This document shows, one piece after another, positions 47,448 through 55,016 of a DNA stretch of 55,016 nt. Numbering within the stretch: the stretch's first letter is position 1; each line of letters begins with the position of its first letter. The position numbers were made by a program, and so were the translations under genes. The notes below the pieces were generated by a model. That model made no database searches. It had not been told where the DNA came from and saw only the letters and a program-made list of their open reading frames with translations. This DNA is from JAADGZ01 sp964596835 (GTDB lineage: Bacteria; Pseudomonadota; Gammaproteobacteria; UBA6429; Thiohalophilaceae), in assembly GCA_964596835.1 (NCBI GenBank), contig CAZQVV010000001.1:1-55016 (forward strand). The letters run 5' to 3'.

Positions 47448-48533
47448 ATGATTGAGTGGATAACATCGCTATTAAGTTTCCTGCCCTCCGGGTGGGTGAC
47501 GGTCATTATGATCCTTATCAAGATCGTGGTGATTGTTTTGCCGCTGATGCTGGCGGTGGCCTATTTAACCTATGCTGAGCGTAAGATTATCGGCGCTATG
47601 CAGGTGCGACTGGGACCGACCCGGGTGGGCTGGAACGGTAGTCTGCAACCTATTGCGGATGCCCTGAAGCTGATGTTCAAGGAAATCATCATTCCGGCGA
47701 AGGCCAGCAAATTCCTGTTTCTACTGGCCCCCTTATTACTCATTGGTCCTGCGCTTGCCGCCTGGGCGGTGATTCCCTTTGATGCACAAATGGTGCTGGC
47801 GAACGTCAATGCCGGGTTGCTCTATGTGCTGGCTATCACCTCCATCGGTGTCTATGGGGTGATCATCGCCGGTTGGTCGTCGAATTCAAAATATGCGCTG
47901 CTGGGGGCCATGCGTTCGGCCGCCCAGATCGTGTCCTATGAAATCGCGATGGGTTTTGCCCTGGTGGGGGTGCTGATGGCGGCAGGCAGTCTTAATTTTG
48001 GAGATATCGTTCGTGGGCAGGAAGGCTATGGTTTTGTCAGTTGGTATATGTGGCCGCTGTTGCCTTTATTTGTGATTTATTTTATTTCCGGGGTGGCGGA
48101 AACCAATCGCGCGCCTTTTGATATGGCCGAAGGTGAATCAGAAATCGTAGCCGGTTTCCACGTTGAATATTCCGGTATGCCTTTTGCTGTGTTTTTCCTT
48201 GCCGAATACGCCAACATGATCCTGATTTCCGCTCTGGCTTCGGTGATGTTTCTCGGCGGCTGGTTGTCGCCGCTGGTCGGATTGTTACCGAATTCAGTGT
48301 TTGAGATACCGGTGCTGGGTTTGTTATTGGGCAGCGGTATTCACTGGTTCTTTATTAAAATCGCGGTATTCCTGTTTTTCTTCCTCTGGTTCCGGGCAAC
48401 CTTTCCCCGTTATCGTTACGATCAGATCATGCGCCTGGGTTGGAAGGTCTTTATTCCGATCACGATCGCCTGGCTGCTGGTTCTTGGTATAGCCATTCTG
48501 GCCGGGCTGCCGCCCTGGTTTTCGGCGGCATAG
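47448..48533 (+). CDS. nuoH: NADH-quinone oxidoreductase subunit H
   Basis: 361 aa membrane subunit with eight predicted spans. Conserved AYLTYAERKIIGAMQVRLGP, WNGSLQPIADALKLMFKE, the quinone-site EIAMGFALVGVLM and the acidic loop ETNRAPFDMAEGESEIVAGF. Joins the peripheral and membrane arms. Confidence 0.97.
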   Translation: MIEWITSLLSFLPSGWVTVIMILIKIVVIVLPLMLAVAYLTYAERKIIGAMQVRLGPTRVGWNGSLQPIADALKLMFKEIIIPAKASKFLFLLAPLLLIGPALAAWAVIPFDAQMVLANVNAGLLYVLAITSIGVYGVIIAGWSSNSKYALLGAMRSAAQIVSYEIAMGFALVGVLMAAGSLNFGDIVRGQEGYGFVSWYMWPLLPLFVIYFISGVAETNRAPFDMAEGESEIVAGFHVEYSGMPFAVFFLAEYANMILISALASVMFLGGWLSPLVGLLPNSVFEIPVLGLLLGSGIHWFFIKIAVFLFFFLWFRATFPRYRYDQIMRLGWKVFIPITIAWLLVLGIAILAGLPPWFSAA

Positions 48534-48548
48534 GGGGGCGGGAGAAAT

Positions 48549-49037
48549 ATGAAGCATTTTGTACAGTTCATGAAAAGTCTGTTCCTGCTGGAGCTGCTCA
48601 AGGGCATGAACGTGACCGGGCGCTATTTCTTCAAGCGCAAGATTACCTTGCGTTATCCGGAAGAGCGCACTCCGCTGTCGCCACGTTTTCGCGGTCTGCA
48701 TGCTCTGCGCCGTTATCCCAATGGTGAAGAACGGTGTATCGCCTGCAAGTTGTGCGAAGCGGTCTGTCCGGCGTTGGCGATTACGATTGAATCGGCAGAA
48801 CGCGAGGATGGTACACGCCGTACGACACGTTATGACATTGATCTGACCAAATGTATTTTCTGCGGTTATTGTGAAGAGTCCTGCCCGGTGGACTCGATTG
48901 TTGAAACACATATTTTTGAATATCACGGCGAGGAACGAAGTGACCTGCATATGACCAAGGAAAAACTGCTGGCGGTAGGCGACAAGTACGAGGCCCAGAT
49001 CGCCCGAGCCCGTGAACAGGATGCGCGTTACCGCTAA
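48549..49037 (+). CDS. nuoI: NADH-quinone oxidoreductase subunit I
   Basis: 162 aa ferredoxin-like subunit with two 4Fe-4S clusters (N6a/N6b): CIACKLCEAVCPALAI and CIFCGYCEESCPVDSI. N-terminal amphipathic MKHFVQFMKSLFLLELLKGM docks on the membrane; conserved HALRRYPNGEERCIAC. Hands electrons to NuoB. Confidence 0.97.
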   Translation: MKHFVQFMKSLFLLELLKGMNVTGRYFFKRKITLRYPEERTPLSPRFRGLHALRRYPNGEERCIACKLCEAVCPALAITIESAEREDGTRRTTRYDIDLTKCIFCGYCEESCPVDSIVETHIFEYHGEERSDLHMTKEKLLAVGDKYEAQIARAREQDARYR

Positions 49038-49056
49038 CCAGAGTGAACAGACGAAA

Positions 49057-49653
49057 ATGGGCATAGAAAAATTTATTTTTTATATCTTCAGCGCGCTGCT
49101 CATCGCCAGCGCCAGCATGGTGATCACCGTGCGCAATCCGGTCAAGGCCGCGTTGTTCCTGGTGCTGGCCTTCTTTACCAGTGCTGTGCTCTGGTTGCTC
49201 ATCCAGGCCGAATTTCTCGCGATTGTGTTGGTGCTGGTATATGTGGGCGCGGTGATGGTGCTATTCCTGTTCGTAGTCATGATGCTAGATATCAATATCG
49301 AGCGCATGCGCGCAGGCTTCATTCGCTATTTGCCTCTGGGCATCCTGGTGGCTCTGACTATGGCCGGGATGCTGATTTGGGTTGTCAGTGGCGATGGTAG
49401 TGCGTTCAATCATAGCGTGTTGCATGCTCCTTCCTATAGCAATACGCAGGCCTTGGGTCTGGTATTGTATACGGATTATGTCTATCCCTTCGAAATTGCC
49501 GCCGTGATTTTGCTGGTCGCGATTATTGCCGCGATTACGCTGACCCTGCGCCGACGGCCTGGTACCAAGCATCAGAAACCGCCTAGTCAGATCGCAGTGA
49601 AACGCCATGATCGTGTGCGGATGGTGAAAATGAAGGCCGAGGAGAGGAAATAA
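49057..49653 (+). CDS. nuoJ: NADH-quinone oxidoreductase subunit J
   Basis: 198 aa from the ATG at 49057, 19 nt after the nuoI stop; an upstream start would overlap nuoI and add 15 hydrophilic residues. Five membrane spans; conserved VRNPVKAALFLVLAFFTSAV and YVGAVMVLFLFVVMMLDI (the pi-bulge TM3 region). The basic cytoplasmic tail (RRRPGTKHQKPPSQIAVKRH) is somewhat long. Confidence 0.96.
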   Translation: MGIEKFIFYIFSALLIASASMVITVRNPVKAALFLVLAFFTSAVLWLLIQAEFLAIVLVLVYVGAVMVLFLFVVMMLDINIERMRAGFIRYLPLGILVALTMAGMLIWVVSGDGSAFNHSVLHAPSYSNTQALGLVLYTDYVYPFEIAAVILLVAIIAAITLTLRRRPGTKHQKPPSQIAVKRHDRVRMVKMKAEERK

Positions 49654-49654
49654 G

Positions 49655-49960
49655 ATGCTCGAACTGTCCGATTATCTGATTCTTGGGGCGATTCTGTTTT
49701 CACTCAGCATTGCCGGTATTTTCATCAATCGCAAGAATGTGATCATTATACTTATGTCGATTGAGCTGATGTTGCTGGCGGTGAATATGAACTTTATCGC
49801 CTTTTCGCATTTTCTTAATAATATCGAAGGTCAGGTGTTTGTTTTCTTCATCCTCACGGTGGCGGCGGCGGAGGCCGCCATTGGTCTGGCGATTCTTGTT
49901 GTGTTGTTCCGTAACCGGCGCAGCATCAATGTTGAAGAACTGGATACACTGAAAGGGTAG
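49655..49960 (+). CDS. nuoK: NADH-quinone oxidoreductase subunit K
   Basis: 101 aa, three membrane spans with the two conserved glutamates in IELMLLAVNMNF and AAAEAAIGLAILV. Starts 2 nt after nuoJ. Proton channel component homologous to MnhC/MrpC of Na+/H+ antiporters. Confidence 0.97.
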   Translation: MLELSDYLILGAILFSLSIAGIFINRKNVIIILMSIELMLLAVNMNFIAFSHFLNNIEGQVFVFFILTVAAAEAAIGLAILVVLFRNRRSINVEELDTLKG

Positions 49961-49963
49961 AAC

Positions 49964-51913
49964 ATGCAGACTATTTATCTATTGATTGTACTGGCGCCGT
50001 TACTGGGCGCAGTGCTGGCCGGCGTCTTCGGGCGGCAGCTTGATCGGTCAACCGCGCACTGGGTGGCAAGCCTTGGTGTGGGTATCAGTTGCCTGTTGTC
50101 CCTGTATGTATTCAAGCACATGGTCATTGATGGTGCCCCCAGCTTTAACGGCACGGTTTATACCTGGATGGTCAGCGATGGCGTGCATTTCGAGATCGGC
50201 TTTTTGATCGACAAGCTGTCCGCCATGATGATGGTGGTGGTGAGTTTTGTTTCGCTCATGGTGCATATCTATACCATTGGGTACATGCATGATGATCCGG
50301 GCTACAAGCGTTTCTTTAGCTATATTTCCCTGTTCACGTTTGCCATGCTGATGTTGGTGATGTCCAACAACTTCATGCAGTTGTTCTTCGGCTGGGAAGC
50401 GGTAGGCCTGATTTCCTATTTGTTGATTGGTTTCTGGTACAAAAAAGAAACGGCTATTTATGCCAACCTCAAGGCCTTCCTGGTTAATCGCGTGGGTGAT
50501 TTTGGTTTCCTGCTGGGCATTGCGGCGGTGCTTATGTATTTTGGCACGCTGGATTATGCACAAGTCTTCAACAATGCCAGCATCCTGAACGACCAGACTA
50601 TTGAGATCATTGGCGGTCAGCCGTGGTCGGTTGCGACCCTGATCTGTATTTTGCTGTTTATCGGTGCGATGGGTAAATCGGCACAGGTACCCCTGCACGT
50701 CTGGCTGCCGGACTCGATGGAAGGTCCGACTCCCATCTCGGCGCTGATCCATGCGGCGACCATGGTGACGGCGGGTATTTTCATGGTGGCGCGTATGTCG
50801 CCGTTATTCGAACTCTCGGAAACCGCGCTGACGGTGGTCATGGTGATTGGTGCCACGACGGCGCTGTTCATGGGCCTGCTGGGGCTGGTACAGAATGATA
50901 TTAAACGCGTGATAGCCTATTCCACCTTATCGCAGTTGGGTTATATGACCGTGGCACTGGGCGCTTCAGCTTATGCAGCGGGTATTTTCCATCTCATGAC
51001 CCACGCCTTTTTCAAGGCGCTGCTATTCCTCGCGGCGGGTTCGGTGATTATCGCCATGCATCACGAGCAGGATATGCGCAAGATGGGTGGTTTACGCAAG
51101 TATATGCCTATTACCTGGTTTACTTCGTTGATGGGCTCCCTGGCGCTGATTGGCACGCCCGGGTTTTCCGGTTTTTTCTCCAAGGATTCCATTATCGAAG
51201 CCGTCGGCCAATCCAGTCTGCCGGGTTCCACCTATGCCTATGTGGCCGTAGTGTTGAGTGTTTTTGTGACCGCGCTCTACACGTTCCGCATGTACTTCCT
51301 GGTCTTTCATGGCAAGGAACGCATGGATGAACATACCCGTGCGCACCTGCGCGAGTCACCTCTGGTGGTTACGCTGCCCTTGATAGGGCTGGCTATTCCC
51401 TCGGTAATTATCGGCTACTTCTTTGTTGGCAGTATGGCCTTTGGTCATTTTTTCGGGGATGCGATTTTTGTTCTGCCTAAACATGACGTACTGGGTAAAT
51501 TAAGCCATGAATTTCATGGTCCGGGTGCTATGATGCTGCATTCTATTTTCACTCTGCCGTTCTGGTTGGCGCTGTCCGGCGTCATCACGGCCTGGTATCT
51601 ATATATCAAGCGCACCGATATTCCCGATACTATTAGCCGAAAATGGTCGCTGGTTTACAGTGTGCTAATGAACAAGTTCGGCTTCGACCGTTTCAATGAA
51701 ATATTTTTTGCAGGCGGCGCTCGCGTGCTGGGTAAAATACTGTGGAAGGTAGGCGATGTATTTCTGATTGATATGCTAGTGGTCAATGGCTCGGCTTATA
51801 CGATGGGCTGGTTTTCGGGCATTATGCGTCGTATTCAGACCGGCTATCTGTACACTTACGCCTTTGCCATGATTATCGGCCTGATGGCCTTGCTGGCTAT
51901 ATTTGTTCTCTAA
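49964..51913 (+). CDS. nuoL: NADH-quinone oxidoreductase subunit L
   Basis: 649 aa antiporter-like subunit with the long lateral helix at the C-terminus. FFGWEAVGLISYLLIGFWYK (key Glu), NRVGDFGFLLG, GAMGKSAQVPLHVWLPDSME (key Lys), GPTPISALIHAATMVTAG, and KALLFLAAGSVI. Terminal pumping module of complex I. Confidence 0.97.
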   Translation: MQTIYLLIVLAPLLGAVLAGVFGRQLDRSTAHWVASLGVGISCLLSLYVFKHMVIDGAPSFNGTVYTWMVSDGVHFEIGFLIDKLSAMMMVVVSFVSLMVHIYTIGYMHDDPGYKRFFSYISLFTFAMLMLVMSNNFMQLFFGWEAVGLISYLLIGFWYKKETAIYANLKAFLVNRVGDFGFLLGIAAVLMYFGTLDYAQVFNNASILNDQTIEIIGGQPWSVATLICILLFIGAMGKSAQVPLHVWLPDSMEGPTPISALIHAATMVTAGIFMVARMSPLFELSETALTVVMVIGATTALFMGLLGLVQNDIKRVIAYSTLSQLGYMTVALGASAYAAGIFHLMTHAFFKALLFLAAGSVIIAMHHEQDMRKMGGLRKYMPITWFTSLMGSLALIGTPGFSGFFSKDSIIEAVGQSSLPGSTYAYVAVVLSVFVTALYTFRMYFLVFHGKERMDEHTRAHLRESPLVVTLPLIGLAIPSVIIGYFFVGSMAFGHFFGDAIFVLPKHDVLGKLSHEFHGPGAMMLHSIFTLPFWLALSGVITAWYLYIKRTDIPDTISRKWSLVYSVLMNKFGFDRFNEIFFAGGARVLGKILWKVGDVFLIDMLVVNGSAYTMGWFSGIMRRIQTGYLYTYAFAMIIGLMALLAIFVL

Positions 51914-51928
51914 CCAGGGTTATGTTTA

Positions 51929-53449
51929 ATGTTTGCTGACTGGCCACTTCTGAGCCTTGTAATCTGGACTCCCATTCTTGGGGGACTTGCAGTGCTGTCT
52001 GCAAATGGCGAGTCCCAGAAGACGGTGGCGCGAAGGCTGGCGCTTCTCTTTTCCATTTTGACCTTTGTGCTCACGATTCCGCTCTATACCGCATTTGACA
52101 CGGGCACGGCGGCGATGCAGTTTGTTGAAGGGCCGATAGCGTGGATTCCCCGATTTAATATCTATTACAACCTCGGGGTGGATGGCATTGCCATGCCGCT
52201 GATTCTGTTGACCAGTTTCATGACCGTGCTGGTGGTGCTGGCTGGCTGGGAAGTGATTAAGGAACGGGTGGCCCAGTACATGGCAGCCTTCCTGATTATG
52301 GAAGGTCTGATGATCGGCGTATTTGCCTCGCTGGATGCGGCCCTGTTCTATGTGTTCTGGGAAGCCATGTTGATTCCCATGTTCCTGATCATCGGTATCT
52401 GGGGTGGGCCGCGCCGGGTGTATGCCACCATGAAATTTTTCATTTACACCTTTTTCGGCTCGGTGTTCATGTTAGTGGCGCTGTTGTATCTGCACTTTCA
52501 GACCGGCAGTTTCCTGATTGCCGATTTCCAGAACTACCCTATGGGCATGACGCCGCAACTGCTGATTTTCCTGGCTTTTTTGGTTGCCTTTGCCGTTAAA
52601 GTCCCTATGTGGCCGGTGCATACCTGGTTGCCCGATGCGCACGTCGAAGCGCCCACGGGCGGTTCGGTGATCCTGGCTGCCATCATGCTCAAGCTGGGCG
52701 CGTACGGCTTTCTGCGTTTCTCCTTGCCGATCACTCCCGATGCCAGCCAGGAGCTGGACTGGTTGATGATCAGCCTCTCGTTGATCGCCGTCGTCTATGT
52801 CGGTTTTGTCGCTCTGGCGCAGGAGGACATGAAAAAGCTGATCGCGTATTCCTCTATCGCGCACATGGGTTTTGTTACGCTCGGCTTTTTCATCGCCTGG
52901 CGCATTTTTGATAATACCGGCGCTCTTGAAGGCGCCGCCATGGGCATCGAGGGTGGTATTGTACAGATGGTGTCCCACGGCTTTATTTCCGGTGCGATGT
53001 TCCTGTGCGTCGGCGTAATGTATGACCGTATGCACAGTCGCCAGATCAGTGACTACGGTGGTGTTGTCAATACCATGCCCATTTTTGCCGCGTTTATGGT
53101 GCTGTTCTCGATGGCCAATACGGGGCTGCCAGGCACCTCCGGTTTTGTCGGTGAGTTTATGGTCATACTCAGCAGCTTCAAGGCTAATTTCTGGTTTGCC
53201 TTTCTGGCCGCGACCACGCTGATTCTGGGAGCCGCCTATACCCTGTGGATGGTCAAGCGGGTGATTTTTGGTGATGTGGCGAATGAGCGGGTGGCGGCGC
53301 TGGAAGATATCAATAAACGCGAATTCCTGATACTGGGCATACTGGCTGTTGCTGTGTTGCTGCTGGGTCTCTGGCCCGCGCCGTTGTTGCAAGTGATGGA
53401 AGCCACGGTCAACAACCTGTTGCACCATATGATGCAATCCAAGCTGTAA
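51929..53449 (+). CDS. nuoM: NADH-quinone oxidoreductase subunit M
   Basis: 506 aa antiporter-like subunit. YYNLGVDGIAMPLILLTSFM, FYVFWEAMLIPMFLIIGIWG (key Glu), FAVKVPMWPVHTWLPDAHVE (Lys), APTGGSVILAAIMLKLGAYG, and MANTGLPGTSGFVGEFM. Proton-pumping membrane arm. Confidence 0.97.
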   Translation: MFADWPLLSLVIWTPILGGLAVLSANGESQKTVARRLALLFSILTFVLTIPLYTAFDTGTAAMQFVEGPIAWIPRFNIYYNLGVDGIAMPLILLTSFMTVLVVLAGWEVIKERVAQYMAAFLIMEGLMIGVFASLDAALFYVFWEAMLIPMFLIIGIWGGPRRVYATMKFFIYTFFGSVFMLVALLYLHFQTGSFLIADFQNYPMGMTPQLLIFLAFLVAFAVKVPMWPVHTWLPDAHVEAPTGGSVILAAIMLKLGAYGFLRFSLPITPDASQELDWLMISLSLIAVVYVGFVALAQEDMKKLIAYSSIAHMGFVTLGFFIAWRIFDNTGALEGAAMGIEGGIVQMVSHGFISGAMFLCVGVMYDRMHSRQISDYGGVVNTMPIFAAFMVLFSMANTGLPGTSGFVGEFMVILSSFKANFWFAFLAATTLILGAAYTLWMVKRVIFGDVANERVAALEDINKREFLILGILAVAVLLLGLWPAPLLQVMEATVNNLLHHMMQSKL

Positions 53450-53484
53450 ACCCGATGCGGTCAATACAATAATGGCAATATAAA

Positions 53485-54921
53485 ATGAATTTTGAAATGC
53501 CCAATTTTCTTCTGGCACTTCCCGAGATATTTGTTCTCGGTATGGCCTGTGTGCTGCTGCTGATCGATCTATTTCTCAAGGATCAGGATCGCCATCTGAC
53601 CTATCTGCTTTCATTATTTACTCTGGTGCTGGTGGCTGTCCTGACTGTTTACGGTTACAGCGGTGGACGCCAGATAAGCTTCAATGGCACCTATGTGGCG
53701 GACGGCATGAGTCAGGTGCTCAAGCTTGGCGTCTATTTTGCCGTGTTTGTGGTGTTTGTTTATGCCAAAGATTATTTGCGTGATCGCGGCATATTCAAGG
53801 GTGAGTTCTATCTGCTAGGACTGTTCGGCATGTTGGGCATGATGATCATGATCTCGGCCCACAGCCTGCTGACGCTTTATCTGGGCCTGGAACTACTGTC
53901 CCTGTCGATGTACGCCATGGTGGCCATGCAGCGGGATTCAGCTCGAGCTTCCGAAGCGGCCATGAAATATTTTGTTCTGGGCGCCATTGCCTCCGGCATG
54001 TTGCTCTACGGCATGTCCATGATTTATGGCGCCACGGGCACGCTGGATCTGGGAGGCATTGCCGGGCAGGCCGCGACGGCGGATAAAACCCTGATGGCTT
54101 TCGGCCTGGTCTTCCTGCTGGTCGGTGTGGCGTTCAAACTGGGTGCGGTGCCTTTTCATATGTGGCTACCGGATGTGTACGAGGGTGCGCCTACGGCGGT
54201 CACACTTTACATCGGCAGCGCCCCCAAGATAGCGGCCTTTGCTTTGCTGGCGCGCCTGCTGGGAGACGGCTTGATCAACCTGCATGATCAATGGCAAGGT
54301 ATTCTGATTATTCTCGCGGTTCTGTCGATGGCGGTCGGCAATATCGTCGCCATTGCCCAGACTAACCTTAAACGTATGTTAGCCTATTCGACCATTTCCC
54401 ACGCCGGCTTTCTGCTTCTGGGGATACTGACCGGCACGAAGAGCGGGTTTTCCTCGTCCATGTTTTATGCCCTGAGTTATGTTCTTATGGCGCTGGGTGG
54501 TTTCGGTATGATTATGCTTATCAGCCGCAAGGGGTTTGAAGGCGATAAGCTGGATGACTTCAAAGGCCTCAATAAGCGTAGTCCCTGGTATGCTTTCATG
54601 ATGCTGATCCTGATGTTCTCCATGGCCGGGGTGCCGCCTTTCCTTGGTTTCTGGGCCAAGCTGTCAGTACTGGAGGAGGTTATTGCGTCGGGCATGATCT
54701 GGCTGGCGGTGGTAGGCGTCGTCTTTTCCATCATCGGTGTCTTTTACTATCTACGGATCATCAAGCTGATGTACTTCGATGAACCGGCCAGTGAGGCAGA
54801 ACTGGAATGCAGCCCCGACATGCGTTTGATGATAAGCGCCAATGCACTGATGGTGCTGGGGATCGGTCTGTTTCCCGGAGCACTCATGGCTGCTTGTGCG
54901 GCTGCTTTTTCTACAACTTAA
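53485..54921 (+). CDS. nuoN: NADH-quinone oxidoreductase subunit N
   Basis: 478 aa, last gene of the operon. LYLGLELLSLSMYAMVAMQR (key Glu), ASEAAMKYFVLGAIASGMLL, FKLGAVPFHMWLPDVYEGAP (Lys), and FSMAGVPPFLGFWAKLSVLE. Third antiporter-like subunit of the membrane arm. The start follows a 35-bp gap after nuoM. Confidence 0.97.
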   Translation: MNFEMPNFLLALPEIFVLGMACVLLLIDLFLKDQDRHLTYLLSLFTLVLVAVLTVYGYSGGRQISFNGTYVADGMSQVLKLGVYFAVFVVFVYAKDYLRDRGIFKGEFYLLGLFGMLGMMIMISAHSLLTLYLGLELLSLSMYAMVAMQRDSARASEAAMKYFVLGAIASGMLLYGMSMIYGATGTLDLGGIAGQAATADKTLMAFGLVFLLVGVAFKLGAVPFHMWLPDVYEGAPTAVTLYIGSAPKIAAFALLARLLGDGLINLHDQWQGILIILAVLSMAVGNIVAIAQTNLKRMLAYSTISHAGFLLLGILTGTKSGFSSSMFYALSYVLMALGGFGMIMLISRKGFEGDKLDDFKGLNKRSPWYAFMMLILMFSMAGVPPFLGFWAKLSVLEEVIASGMIWLAVVGVVFSIIGVFYYLRIIKLMYFDEPASEAELECSPDMRLMISANALMVLGIGLFPGALMAACAAAFSTT

Positions 54922-54923
54922 GC

Positions 54924-54952
54924 TTGTTAATTCACGGCAGTTCGTCTAAAAT
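54924..54952 (+). promoter_or_regulatory. Promoter of tRNA-fMet
   Basis: TTGTTA (54924-54929), a 17-nt spacer and TAAAAT (54947-54952), 13 nt before the tRNA. A GC-containing discriminator (GCCAGCC) follows, as is common for stringently controlled stable-RNA promoters. Confidence 0.65.
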
Positions 54953-54965
54953 GCCAGCCTTCTGA

Positions 54966-55016
<51 letters not shown>

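Noticed and set aside
48324..49064. Antisense frame over nuoH/nuoI
   Set aside because: Shadow of two well-conserved complex I genes; no domain recognisable.

Overview
The window is a piece of a gammaproteobacterial chromosome, of a non-enteric lineage such as Chromatiales or Thiotrichales. This rests on gene content and order: a divergent nadK/hrcA pair followed by grpE-dnaK-dnaJ-dapB; carA-(insert)-carB-greA; rlmE-ftsH-folP-glmM-tpiA-secG-tRNA-Leu; and a full 14-gene nuoA-N operon with separate nuoC and nuoD, followed by an initiator tRNA. Base composition is moderate (roughly half G+C by eye). A run of exactly 100 N at 43525-43624 shows that this is a scaffolded draft assembly.

Layout. 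1-361: REP-like debris. 362-2358 (minus): tag, an agmatine deiminase family gene and a small exported protein. 2530-2646: a palindromic mini-element. 2701-7226 (plus): sfsA, lolC-lolD, a small Cys/His-containing secreted protein and an orphan CzcC/TolC-type outer-membrane factor. 7227-12001 is a scarred accessory region: an IS transposase remnant, an N-terminally truncated AAA ATPase joined to pieces of other genes, a parDE toxin-antitoxin pair, a nest of dispersed repeats, a metallophosphoesterase and an integrase remnant abutting the 3' end of tRNA-Arg(ACG). 12221-15966: bamE and fur (divergent), recN, nadK. 16066-22573: hrcA, grpE, dnaK, dnaJ, hicAB and dapB. 22696-32570: the carA-carB-greA operon bracketed by two paralogous PAS sensor kinases. 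32687-39562: rlmE, ftsH, folP, glmM, tpiA, secG. 39598-55016: tRNA-Leu(GAG), nuoA to nuoN, and the start of tRNA-fMet.

How the genes work together. Most of the window is housekeeping: proteostasis (HrcA/GrpE/DnaK/DnaJ, FtsH), lipoprotein and envelope biogenesis (LolCD, BamE, GlmM, SecG), pyrimidine/arginine, lysine/peptidoglycan and folate biosynthesis (CarAB, DapB, FolP), NAD(P) supply (NadK), SOS repair (RecN) and the complete proton-pumping complex I.

The most unusual content is not in the housekeeping genes but in a layer of palindromic repeats placed between them. The best candidate for an under-described system is a 472-bp cassette (26703-27174) between carA and carB. It carries one GxxExxY-family gene (PD-(D/E)XK nuclease-like), is bounded by perfect 29-bp inverted repeats built from a 10-bp period (CGCGAATGAA), and supplies the carA stop codon. 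A gene-less relative with the same kind of ends sits at 2530-2646, and a similarly built family (CGCAGAG type) is inserted inside the nuo operon between nuoE and nuoF. At least three further dispersed repeat families (here called A, B and C) recur. Family C keeps its hairpin through paired changes between copies, and family B keeps a conserved interior.
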